Below are positions 1 through 8,911 of a stretch of 60,660 nt of DNA, one piece after another. Source of the DNA: Fidelibacterota bacterium (GTDB lineage: Bacteria; Marinisomatota; Marinisomatia; Marinisomatales; TCS55); assembly GCA_004124535.1 (NCBI GenBank), contig SCKQ01000008.1:1-60660 (forward strand), written 5' to 3'. Position numbers and translations under genes: made by a program. The notes under the pieces are model-generated. The model made no database searches. It was not told the origin of the DNA and saw only the letters and a program-made list of their open reading frames with translations. Numbering within the stretch: the stretch's first letter is position 1; the number at the start of each line of letters is the position of its first letter.

Positions 1-1
1 A

Positions 2-1219
2 GCAGGAAGCCATTTTATTGTTGCCGGTGATTTCAATATTTATAGCAATAGTTCAGCATCCGAACCGGCATTTGAAATGTTGACAGGTGAAGGCGATGAT
101 GACGATGGCCGTCTGTTTGATCCAGTGGATCGTATCGGCCACTGGCACAACAACAGCTCTTTTGCTGATGTTCATACCCAATCACCGCGCAGCGGCAGCT
201 ATGGCGGGATGGATGATCGCTTCGATTGGATTTTTGCATCAGAATCGGTACTGAATGAAACGTATGAATTGAATTATGTGGCAGACTCCTATTGGGCAGT
301 CGGTAATGACGGCAATCATTTTAACCAAGCCATAAATGACGGTAACAATACTTCTGTCAATGATGCCATGGCAGATGCACTCCATGATGCTTCAGACCAT
401 TTACCGGTCATGGTGTCCTTTACTTTTCCCAGCGGAGATCCCTCCCCATACAATATTGTGATAACGGAAGTGATGGTCAACCCGGCTGCGGTATCAGACA
501 GCTATGGAGAATGGTTTGAATTATACAATGCTGATACTGTAACGATTTCTATGCTGGATTGGCTATTGCTTGATAGCGGCAGCGATGAACATAACGTTGA
601 TTCAATAAGCATAGCACCAGGTGAGTATATTGTATTCGGGCGGAACAACGACAGTTCAGTAAACGGCGGCTATAACGCTAATTATGAATACTCGGGCTTT
701 CAGCTAGCCAACAGTGAAGATGAGATAATGCTGATCGATGATGAGGGACGTGTTGTGGATGAAATAGCTTATGATTCATCATTTCCTTATTTATCTGGTG
801 CGTCCATGTATTTAAAAAATACCGCCTATGACAATGCCGTAGATACCAGCTGGGCCATGTCTGAAATCCCTTATGGTGATGGCGATTATGGTACACCGGG
901 CAGAGCGTGGGATGATACCACATCAGCCGGTATTGATGATATTATTGGATTACCAAAAGAGTATGTTTTATATCCAGCCTATCCCAATCCCTTCAATCCA
1001 ACTACGACCATCCGGTTTAGCGTAGCGGCGACGCATGCATCGCTCCTACAGGTTTATGATATCACTGGGCGTGTGGTGGAAACGCTTGTAAATAAAAGAC
1101 TAATATCTGGTGTGCATGAAATAATTTGGAATGCCTCCAACCAGTCCAGCGGTGTCTATTTCGTGCGTTTGTCAAATAATACATTCCGGCAAACGCAAAA
1201 GCTTATTTTATTAAAATAA
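2..1219 (+). CDS. Secreted endonuclease/exonuclease/phosphatase-family nuclease with lamin-tail domain and T9SS-type tail (5' truncated)
   Basis: The frame is open from the first bases of the window, so the N-terminus is missing. An ATG at 77 is internal, because the codons before it encode the family motif AGDFNIY. The rest of the EEP fold is visible: an Asp-rich stretch, DRFDWIF (near residue 75), and the closing SDHLPV motif that carries the catalytic Asp-His. Next comes a lamin-tail-like domain (ITEVMVNP... GEWFELYN), and at the end a beta-sandwich sorting tail with YPNPFNPTT. EEP plus lamin-tail fusions are known as extracellular DNases, so this is probably a surface or secreted DNA- or nucleotide-degrading enzyme exported by a type IX-like system. 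Phosphodiesterase activity on another substrate is possible. Tandem hairpins follow the stop codon. Confidence 0.85.
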   Translation, partial: AGSHFIVAGDFNIYSNSSASEPAFEMLTGEGDDDDGRLFDPVDRIGHWHNNSSFADVHTQSPRSGSYGGMDDRFDWIFASESVLNETYELNYVADSYWAVGNDGNHFNQAINDGNNTSVNDAMADALHDASDHLPVMVSFTFPSGDPSPYNIVITEVMVNPAAVSDSYGEWFELYNADTVTISMLDWLLLDSGSDEHNVDSISIAPGEYIVFGRNNDSSVNGGYNANYEYSGFQLANSEDEIMLIDDEGRVVDEIAYDSSFPYLSGASMYLKNTAYDNAVDTSWAMSEIPYGDGDYGTPGRAWDDTTSAGIDDIIGLPKEYVLYPAYPNPFNPTTTIRFSVAATHASLLQVYDITGRVVETLVNKRLISGVHEIIWNASNQSSGVYFVRLSNNTFRQTQKLILLK

Positions 1220-1241
1220 TTTCTAGTCTTAATTGATTTCC

Positions 1242-1304
1242 CTCGCCGTCAATATTAACTTGGCGAGCGCATTTTTCAGCAGGTGGACTCATCTGCTGTT
1301 TTTA
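1242..1304 (+). terminator. Tandem intrinsic terminators after the nuclease gene
   Basis: There are two hairpins in a row. The first pairs CTCGCC (1242-1247) with GGCGAG (1262-1267) and is followed by ATTTTT. The second pairs 1277-1285 with 1290-1298 (9 bp, one G-T) around a 4-base loop and is followed by TTTTTA. The start codon of the next gene lies only 14 bases beyond the T-run. Confidence 0.75.
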
Positions 1305-1317
1305 TCCGTGGTATGAC

Positions 1318-3465
1318 ATGAAAGTAAATTGGTATCATTTCGCATTTTTGATTCTAATGGCTGGATTCCTAACACGTCTCCAAGCCCAGTTTGTAGATGA
1401 TGTCTATGATAAATATACTTCTGTTGGCCAATTAGGTTTGGCAGTTACCAATTTTGGTGTTTTGGGCAATGGGTGGAATAAGATCGACGGCCGCATTCAG
1501 CCATCTTGCATGTACAAGCAGAAGACAGAAATCCTGCGCGAACAAGTCGAGCATTTTTCCTATGCCGGACTCTGGATCGGCGGCAAAGTGAACGGCGAGC
1601 GCCGCGTTTCAACAGCCATTGTAGATGGTGTTTTTGAATCCGGACAGGAAGGGTTTGAATTTTTTGCAAACTCTGACTTTGAAATTCGATCGTCCATTTC
1701 ATCTACATCTTTGGACTCTATGGCACAGTATTATTCCCCTTACGCTGTTTCACATCAGGACTTCATCATGGATTTCAAGGATTATGGCGTTTCAGCAACA
1801 GATAATTATGGCATTCCAAATCATACTCCATTGGGAATTGATGTTCATCTTGAATCGTATGCCTGGAACTTCACGTATGCTGATGCTTTTGTCATTTTGA
1901 GTTACACAATTCATAATTCATCCAATGAAACAATTAAGGATATTTATACAGGTCTATGGATGGATGCTTCTGTTGCTAATATGAATTACACCAACAAATA
2001 TGAACCCGGCGGCGGCTTTTCATGGTATGATAATCTGGACGGCTTCGATCAGTCTGCCGATGATGCTGGCTTTTCACGGGATATTGCCTATCAATACGAT
2101 GCCGATGGTGATGACGGTTGGGCAGAATCCTATATTGGGGTATCATTATTAGGCGGAACAGTTCCCCGGCCCTATGTGCAATCCCATTTCAGCCAATGGG
2201 TCTGGACAAATTCCAACAATGCAGATTATCCACAATATAGTATGCCCCTGAGGGACGAAGATCGCTATGATGAGATGGAAACCAATGTACCCAAAGGTAC
2301 AGGTGATGATTATACCGATGAAGGTTATCCTTCGGCACCCAATAGTTGGATCTATTTATTTTCTGTTGGTCCTTTTGGTAGTGTACCTGCCAATGAAGAT
2401 TCATCTGTTTGGGAATTATTCCCAGGAGATTCCTGCAATGTGGTTATAACAATCGTATGTGCCCGCTGGCAAGGTACTACGGATGATGGGCCTGCACGAC
2501 GAGCAAATCTCCATATCAACAATGACTGGGCGCAAAAAGCGTTTGATGGTGAAGATAAAAATCGGAATAATATTTTAGATGAGGGAGAAGATCTGGATGA
2601 GGATGGTAAGATTACCCGCTATATTCTTCCGGAACCCCCGCCTGTTCCAAATATTGCCCTAACTGTAGATGACCAGGAAGTCACTGTTTATTGGCAGAAA
2701 AATGCAGAGTCGTTTGTAGATCCAATCAGCCGTGAACAGGATTTTGAAGGCTATTTTATTTATGGTGCACGGAAAACAATGAACGAATCTGATGAAGAAT
2801 TTACGTTGCTAGGAGAATTTGATAAAGCTCATCCGGATCATATGGATATAGGCTATAATACAGGGTTTGATGTTGTAAAAATCGTAAATGAATTTGGTGA
2901 GCAAGACAGTGTTGAAGTAAACGGTAATTATTATCATTATAAATTTGTAAATAGTGATGTGAAAAACGGCTGGCTGAATTATTATGCTGTCACAGCATAT
3001 GATCGTGGTGATCCAGACGCTAATTTGGAAAGCTTGGAAAGTTCGGTCTATGCCAATCGTAAGTATGTTTATCCAGGAGTTAAGACCTCAGATGATTGGG
3101 CTGGACAACCCAGTGTATATCCCAATCCCTATCGGGGCCAGGCAAAATGGGATGGTCATGGCAGCCGTGGACGGCAAATTTGGTTTAAAAATCTTCCGTC
3201 AAAAGCGGAAATAAGAATTTTTTCTCTGGCGGGGGATTTGGTAGATATTCTGGATCATGATCAGGAATACAAAGGTACTGATATTCAAAATATCGATGAC
3301 CGTAAAAATCCTCAATTCGGCGGTGGAGAACATGCTTGGGATCTTATTACCCGCCACGACCAGGCAGCCGCATCAGGTTTGTATTTGTTTACAGTTGAAA
3401 ATTTGGATAATGAGAGCTTATCTTATGGTGATATTAAAGAAGGTAAATTTTTAATCATTAAATAA
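1318..3465 (+). CDS. Large secreted protein of unknown function with Ca-binding-like loop and FlgD/T9SS-like C-terminus
   Basis: This 715-residue protein starts with a clear signal peptide (hydrophobic residues 8-20, then LQAQ). The middle is beta-rich, aromatic and Asp-rich, and I do not recognise a catalytic domain. Near residue 415 there is an EF-hand/dockerin-like stretch (DKNRNNILDEGEDLDEDGK), which probably binds calcium. The C-terminus carries a variant sorting motif (VYPNPYRG) and an Ig-like FlgD-type fold ending in GKFLIIK. The ATG at 1318 fits the signal peptide, but no Shine-Dalgarno is visible and a terminator-like hairpin ends 14 bases upstream. The next secreted gene follows after 18 bases, so the two are probably co-transcribed. 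The function is unknown; a surface-anchored structural or binding protein is my inference. Confidence 0.8.
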   Translation: MKVNWYHFAFLILMAGFLTRLQAQFVDDVYDKYTSVGQLGLAVTNFGVLGNGWNKIDGRIQPSCMYKQKTEILREQVEHFSYAGLWIGGKVNGERRVSTAIVDGVFESGQEGFEFFANSDFEIRSSISSTSLDSMAQYYSPYAVSHQDFIMDFKDYGVSATDNYGIPNHTPLGIDVHLESYAWNFTYADAFVILSYTIHNSSNETIKDIYTGLWMDASVANMNYTNKYEPGGGFSWYDNLDGFDQSADDAGFSRDIAYQYDADGDDGWAESYIGVSLLGGTVPRPYVQSHFSQWVWTNSNNADYPQYSMPLRDEDRYDEMETNVPKGTGDDYTDEGYPSAPNSWIYLFSVGPFGSVPANEDSSVWELFPGDSCNVVITIVCARWQGTTDDGPARRANLHINNDWAQKAFDGEDKNRNNILDEGEDLDEDGKITRYILPEPPPVPNIALTVDDQEVTVYWQKNAESFVDPISREQDFEGYFIYGARKTMNESDEEFTLLGEFDKAHPDHMDIGYNTGFDVVKIVNEFGEQDSVEVNGNYYHYKFVNSDVKNGWLNYYAVTAYDRGDPDANLESLESSVYANRKYVYPGVKTSDDWAGQPSVYPNPYRGQAKWDGHGSRGRQIWFKNLPSKAEIRIFSLAGDLVDILDHDQEYKGTDIQNIDDRKNPQFGGGEHAWDLITRHDQAAASGLYLFTVENLDNESLSYGDIKEGKFLIIK

Positions 3466-3483
3466 AACATTAAGGAGTACAAG

Positions 3484-6400
3484 ATGAAAAATCTGATAAT
3501 AACAAGTGTTTTTATACTGGGCGGTTTATTTGCTCAAGTAGATTATGATACCCAGATTCAACCCATTTGGACCAGCAATTGTACCAGCTGTCATGTATAT
3601 GGTCATGGTTCAGGCTTGAATTTGACGACAGGCAGCAGCTATAACGACTTGGTGGATGTGGTATCACAAAATTATGCACCGGCGCTGCGCGTGGCCAGCG
3701 GTGATCCAAGTAGTTCTGTTTTGTATAATAAAATCAGTAATACTGGTACGTATGGCCAGGTGATGCCGCCCTCAGGTCAAATGTCTGCTTCCAATATTTC
3801 CCTGGTACAGACGTGGATAAATGAACTTGGTTCAACAACAATCACTATTGCTGCAGCCCGAGCTTTAGCCATTGGTTCATCAGCGACTGTACAAGGAATT
3901 GTCACTTCACCAAACTGGGGAGGATACTATACTTCTTACACTATCCAAGATTCTACTGCGGGTATCATTATCTATGCTTCTCCATCGACAATTGATCCTC
4001 CCGCAACTTTGGCTTTAGGTGATAAAGTTGAAGTTACCGGTACAATTGATGAATATAATGGATTAATGGAAATTGTTCCCAGCGGTGCAGATGATATTAC
4101 GATTCTCAGTTCTGGGAATGACACACCAGATGCCCAAGAAGTGACTGTAGCTACACTTTTAACTGATGGTGAGGATTATGAATCAGAAATAATTGTCATT
4201 GATAGTGTTTCTATCACTTCTGGAACTTGGCCTGATGAAGGTTCTTCGGCTAATTTAACCATTACAGATGATAATGAGACCTCTACGATCACCATGCGCA
4301 TTGATTCGGATACAGATATTGATGGCCAAACGCAACCACAGGAACCTTTCATTGTTACAGCCGTCATCGGCCAGTATAATGACTACCAGGTGCAACCAAG
4401 ATATTATACTGACTTCGCGGCAGTAGGTGCGGTTGTTCCGACCATTGCGGATATCAGTATTGATCCTGAAGCACCAACAGATGCGGATGATGTCACCATA
4501 TCTGCATCCATTACAGATGATGGATCCGTTTCCAGTGCAACACTAACTTATGACGCTGGTGCAGGTGAAATAGATGTAGCCATGTCTAATACGTCCGGTG
4601 ATACATATGCAGGAACGGTACCTGTTCAAACGTCAGGTACAACAGTATCTTATACTATTACAGCAACCGATAATGACGGTAATTCAGCAACATCAGATGA
4701 AGGTTCATATACAGTCCTTCCTTCAGGAGGCGCTATTACATCAATCTATGATATCCAGTATGTGAGCGATCCAGGAACGGATGACGCCAGTCCTTTGGAT
4801 GGGGCCACGGTCACTATCAGCGGTGTGGTAACGGCAGAGTTCTGGGGCGGAAGCAGTAATCGTTATTTATACGTCCAGGATGCCGAAGGGCCCTGGAACG
4901 GGATTGTATGTTTTGAATATGATGGCTGGGATGACTTTGATTTCTCTACATCTGCAGGTACAGAACATTCTGTCGCTGAAGGTGACAGCGTTACTGTTAC
5001 CGGAACAGTGGATGAATATTATGGCTTGACAGAAATTGTGGATGTAACTGATGTTATTGTTCATGGGCCAGCTGTTAATATGATCAGTCCTGCGGTTGTT
5101 ACAACCGGTCAGATTATGACTGGAGGATCTGATGCAGAAGCATATGAAGGGTGCTTGGTAAAAGTAGAAAATGTTACTGTTGATGATGCGGATCTTGGTA
5201 ATGGTGAATGGTCAGTTACAGATGGAACCAATGCTATGCGTGTGGATGATATTTGGGATTATTATTATTTTCCTGAAGATGGACAAGCGCTGGCTGGAGT
5301 TGCCGGCGTTATGACGTACACATATAGTGATGCAAAACTAGAACCCAGGTTAGCCCGCGATGTGGTGGAAGCAGATGGAACTCCTGTACGTTTACAACGA
5401 ATTCAGCAGGTTTTATACAGTGACCTTATAAAAGCTGGAGTAGATGAGGAATCAGATATGTCCTACATGTATGGTGATACGGTCACAGTTGTAGGTATTG
5501 TCACCATGCCTACTGGATTGAGTTATGCCGGCGCCGGAATCAAGTTCATCTTCCAGGATGAGAATGGCGGCCCCTGGAGTTCGATCCTTTCCTATGATCC
5601 CGACAGTTCAGCATTCCCCGTTCTGTATGAAGGGGACAGTATTCAAGCGACTGGCTATGTTTATGAATACTCAACCGGTCCAGCTAATATGACCGAATTA
5701 TTTATTACTGAACCAGTTAATATACTTGAAGTAGGTGTTGCCTTGCCCGATACTGCTGATGTTAATACTGGCGATCTGCGCTGGCCCACTGAAGCAGAAC
5801 AATGGGGGACAGTAATGGTTCGGGCCACTGATGCTATCGTAGTTGAAAGTGATCTTCCGTTTGGAGAATGGTCTATCGATGATGGTACTGGAAAAGTGAA
5901 TGTAGATGATGATTCAGATAGTATAATTGTTTGGCAAGAAGCTGTGGGGAGGCCGCCAGTTGGTTCCTATGTAAGTTCAATAAGGGGCTGGGTGTATCAC
6001 CACTACGGAACGAATGCTGATTCCACAGCTTACAAGATCGAACCGCTTTATGTTGCTGATATTGAATTTGGAGCGGGACCGCCAAATATTACGGATGTTT
6101 CCCGTGACCCATGTGTACCAGGTGTTGATGATGTGGTAACAGTTAGCGCTGTTATTACAGACAATTCAACTATCTCTGAAGCACATATCTACTACAGGGT
6201 AGATGACGGAGATTGGAACATTGTTGATATGAGCAATACTGTTGATGATACCTGGTCTGGATCAATCCCGGCCAGTGGAACAGATGGTGCATTCATTGAA
6301 TATTTTGTTAAAGCTGCCGATGATGGAGCGGATCAATCTGAAATCAAATGGTCTGAATTCCCAGACACTGATAATGGAAATTATCTTGGATATGATACAT

Positions 6401-7350
6401 CAAGCAGTGCATTGACAATAAATAATGTCCAGCATTCTCCCTGGCCGAACGGTGAATCACCCTATAATGGCTGTGATGTGACAGTCACCGGTATAGTTAC
6501 TGCTGATACTGCCCAATACAATAGTGGTTATGCAGCTTATGCATTTCAAAGTGCAAGCGCACAATGGAGTGGTGTTGTTTTCGATGGCTGGGATGATTCC
6601 ATGCTTAGCCGTGGCGATGAGGTGACAGTCTCTGGAACGGTAGAAGAATTTGATCCGGAATGGCACTTTAAGTATGATGGTAATACAAAGCTTATCAATG
6701 TATCTGCAGTGACTGTAAACAGTGCTGGAAACAGTATGGCATCTATGAGCGTCAGTACAGCTGATCTGGGCCAGGATGCAGAAGAAGTTGAATCCTATGA
6801 AGGCTGCCTGGTAACAGTATCAGGTGTGACTATCTCAGCTATGAATGCATATGATTGGGGTATTATAGATGATTCAGGTGTAGAATGTCTAATTGACGAT
6901 GATATGGCTACTATAGTAGCAGACAATTACATGAGTACACTTGAAGAAGGTACTACCCTTAGTCAGGTAACCGGTATTTTCAATTTCAGTTTCGGAACCT
7001 ACAAGATACAGGTACGGGATTTAGCGGATCTTGGACAACTGGGCGTGGATGAGAATTTTGAATCTCTGCCGCGGCGGTTTGCATTGTATAATAATTATCC
7101 CAATCCTTTTAACCCTGAAACCCGAATCCGGTTTGAGGTTGGTAAGCAAGAAAATGTACGACTGATTATTTATGATATGCTGGGTCGTAAGGTCCGCACG
7201 CTGGTAAATGATAATTATAATCCGGGCATGTATGTGATCAATTGGGATGGCATGAACGATAGTCGCCAGCCAGTAAGTTCTGGCCCATACTTATACCGGA
7301 TTAAGGCTGGTGAATTTATTGATCACAAGAAGATGATTCTGGTGCGTTAA
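3484..7350 (+). CDS. Giant T9SS-type surface protein: c-type cytochrome motif followed by repeated OB-fold and Ig-like domains
   Basis: This 1288-residue protein has a signal peptide (1-18). A haem-binding CTSCH motif sits near residue 33, in a segment like the planctomycete-type cytochrome c domain (VMPPSGQ, then WINELG). After that come repeated modules of about 100 residues with the pattern VTGIVT...YIQD...GD.V.VTGTV.E..G..EI, resembling the OB-fold domains of YhcR/ExeM-type nucleases and DUF5689. I count at least three clear copies (near 125-205, 440-515, 990-1070), each followed by a more divergent partner. Two Ig/fibronectin-like modules lie near 330-410 and 870-955. The last 85 residues are a sorting tail with YPNPFNPET. 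The start is supported by TAAGGAG eight bases upstream. It sits next to a secreted nuclease, so nucleic-acid binding at the surface is plausible but unproven. A perfect terminator follows. Confidence 0.8.
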   Translation: MKNLIITSVFILGGLFAQVDYDTQIQPIWTSNCTSCHVYGHGSGLNLTTGSSYNDLVDVVSQNYAPALRVASGDPSSSVLYNKISNTGTYGQVMPPSGQMSASNISLVQTWINELGSTTITIAAARALAIGSSATVQGIVTSPNWGGYYTSYTIQDSTAGIIIYASPSTIDPPATLALGDKVEVTGTIDEYNGLMEIVPSGADDITILSSGNDTPDAQEVTVATLLTDGEDYESEIIVIDSVSITSGTWPDEGSSANLTITDDNETSTITMRIDSDTDIDGQTQPQEPFIVTAVIGQYNDYQVQPRYYTDFAAVGAVVPTIADISIDPEAPTDADDVTISASITDDGSVSSATLTYDAGAGEIDVAMSNTSGDTYAGTVPVQTSGTTVSYTITATDNDGNSATSDEGSYTVLPSGGAITSIYDIQYVSDPGTDDASPLDGATVTISGVVTAEFWGGSSNRYLYVQDAEGPWNGIVCFEYDGWDDFDFSTSAGTEHSVAEGDSVTVTGTVDEYYGLTEIVDVTDVIVHGPAVNMISPAVVTTGQIMTGGSDAEAYEGCLVKVENVTVDDADLGNGEWSVTDGTNAMRVDDIWDYYYFPEDGQALAGVAGVMTYTYSDAKLEPRLARDVVEADGTPVRLQRIQQVLYSDLIKAGVDEESDMSYMYGDTVTVVGIVTMPTGLSYAGAGIKFIFQDENGGPWSSILSYDPDSSAFPVLYEGDSIQATGYVYEYSTGPANMTELFITEPVNILEVGVALPDTADVNTGDLRWPTEAEQWGTVMVRATDAIVVESDLPFGEWSIDDGTGKVNVDDDSDSIIVWQEAVGRPPVGSYVSSIRGWVYHHYGTNADSTAYKIEPLYVADIEFGAGPPNITDVSRDPCVPGVDDVVTVSAVITDNSTISEAHIYYRVDDGDWNIVDMSNTVDDTWSGSIPASGTDGAFIEYFVKAADDGADQSEIKWSEFPDTDNGNYLGYDTSSSALTINNVQHSPWPNGESPYNGCDVTVTGIVTADTAQYNSGYAAYAFQSASAQWSGVVFDGWDDSMLSRGDEVTVSGTVEEFDPEWHFKYDGNTKLINVSAVTVNSAGNSMASMSVSTADLGQDAEEVESYEGCLVTVSGVTISAMNAYDWGIIDDSGVECLIDDDMATIVADNYMSTLEEGTTLSQVTGIFNFSFGTYKIQVRDLADLGQLGVDENFESLPRRFALYNNYPNPFNPETRIRFEVGKQENVRLIIYDMLGRKVRTLVNDNYNPGMYVINWDGMNDSRQPVSSGPYLYRIKAGEFIDHKKMILVR

Positions 7351-7360
7351 TTCGCGTTTA

Positions 7361-7391
7361 AGGCAGGGGTTCTCGTAACCCCTGCCTTTTT
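7361..7391 (+). terminator. Strong intrinsic terminator
   Basis: An 11-bp perfect stem pairs 7361-7371 with 7377-7387, with a CTCGT loop and a following run of T. It closes the secreted-protein genes, yet the GTG start of the next gene comes at 7397, six bases after the T-run. The stem occupies the place where a ribosome binding site would be expected. Confidence 0.85.
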
Positions 7392-7396
7392 ATTTT

Positions 7397-8911
7397 GTGA
7401 ACAGATTATACCTGATCAGCAGTGTTTTATTAATTTTTTCCTGCACATTGTGGGAATACGAGGATCTATCAAATCCAATTGATCCCCGCGCCCCTGAAAC
7501 ATATTTATCCTTGATAGCTTCAGATACTGTATTTGCTGCTATTGATTCAATAACCGGCGAACCAGTCTATGCTATTAATGAAACACCAGAACCTGGCATG
7601 GTTTGGGATACCTTGACGCAAGCATTCACGACCATAACTACCAGCAAGCAGCAACTTCATTGGTGGGGGGAAGATGCTGATGGTGATGTAGTAGGCTATT
7701 ATTATAAATGGAATGTGGATTCTGCATGGTCATTTACCACTACTGAGGCAGGACTTTTTTATGTACCAATACGGTCAGATTTGGATGTGTTCACATTTGA
7801 AATCAAGGCTCTTGATAACGATAGTTTGGTTGATCTAACACCAGCGAAAATTGTTCTGCCGATACGTAATTCAAAACCCAGTATTAATTTTCGATTTCGC
7901 AGTAATCCATTTGTAGCTGATATTGGCGGTGATACTAGTTTTACTTTTCCAACACGAACGTTTGTTTGGGATGTATTAGACCAGGATGGTGTCGAAACAA
8001 TCACTGATGTTTACTATGCTTTGGATGATACGTGTACAACTTGTTGGACACAATTATCAGCAGCTGCCTATTCAAGTATAACCCTGACAGGCCTGGAATT
8101 AGGGTATCACACACTTTACCTTAAAGCAAGGGACATAGCTGGAGCAGAGAGTGAAATTGTCCAATTCCCAGATACAGAAAACCAAAATGAACCAGATTAC
8201 TGGAAAGTAATTCCTGTTCAAGGTGATGTACTATTAATCGATGATTTTGTTCAAGATAGCCAGAATAACGCCCAGCAATGGTATCGAAGTATTTTGGATA
8301 CAGTTTTGGGCCCGGGAAATTATTCCGTTTGGGAAGTCGGCAGGGAATTGCCGTATTCCAGTACTGATATTTCGGCCACGCTTGATTATTTTAACCATGT
8401 TATTTGGTATTCTGCCTATACAGGTATAGAAACATACCTGGATGCAAGTGCGAACATATCTAATTTTATAGCCTCTGGTGGAAATATATTATTAAATGTA
8501 GCTGAATTGAAAGATTCCACATTTGTGTTCTTTCCATTGGATTCATCATTTGTTTTAAATCCGATGGGTCGGATTTTTGCTGGTCGTTCGCTCGATTCCC
8601 AAGTTTCAACAGATTTAGATCTTATTATCTCAAATTTGATCGCGGTTCGGGTAAAAGGATTTGTACCCGATGCAGATCAATTTGCGATGGTGCAAACTCT
8701 CTACAATTTAGCTGAGCCAGGTGATGGTGATGAATGGACAGGGACACCTACTGTTTGTTCAATAGGTCAGTTTCAGGTTTCGCCAACACAGCTGTCTGGA
8801 AAAGTTGTACTTATGTCGATTCCCATGCATAATGGCAGCCAGCCATTATTAGAAGGGAATGGCTCGGGGGGGAAATTCATCAGTTATTTATTGAAAGTAG
8901 CATTTCAATGA
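7397..8911 (+). CDS. Outer-membrane lipoprotein with Ig-like and GIFT/amidotransferase-like domains
   Basis: This 504-residue protein starts at a GTG; the frame has a stop at 7376 and the signal peptide begins right at this codon. A lipobox (LLIFSC) puts the lipidated Cys near residue 16. Residues 50-260 look like fibronectin/Ig-type beta domains. From about residue 275 the sequence changes to an alpha/beta pattern beginning DVLLIDDF, with VIWYSA and GGNILLNV, as in class I amidotransferase-like/GIFT domains of secreted FCB proteins. No catalytic Cys-His-Glu triad is obvious, so it may only bind ligand. The stop codon overlaps the next ATG (ATGA), so it should be translationally coupled to the TonB receptor; by analogy with SusD-like partners it could be a surface accessory of that receptor. 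No Shine-Dalgarno is visible. Confidence 0.75.
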   Translation: MNRLYLISSVLLIFSCTLWEYEDLSNPIDPRAPETYLSLIASDTVFAAIDSITGEPVYAINETPEPGMVWDTLTQAFTTITTSKQQLHWWGEDADGDVVGYYYKWNVDSAWSFTTTEAGLFYVPIRSDLDVFTFEIKALDNDSLVDLTPAKIVLPIRNSKPSINFRFRSNPFVADIGGDTSFTFPTRTFVWDVLDQDGVETITDVYYALDDTCTTCWTQLSAAAYSSITLTGLELGYHTLYLKARDIAGAESEIVQFPDTENQNEPDYWKVIPVQGDVLLIDDFVQDSQNNAQQWYRSILDTVLGPGNYSVWEVGRELPYSSTDISATLDYFNHVIWYSAYTGIETYLDASANISNFIASGGNILLNVAELKDSTFVFFPLDSSFVLNPMGRIFAGRSLDSQVSTDLDLIISNLIAVRVKGFVPDADQFAMVQTLYNLAEPGDGDEWTGTPTVCSIGQFQVSPTQLSGKVVLMSIPMHNGSQPLLEGNGSGGKFISYLLKVAFQ

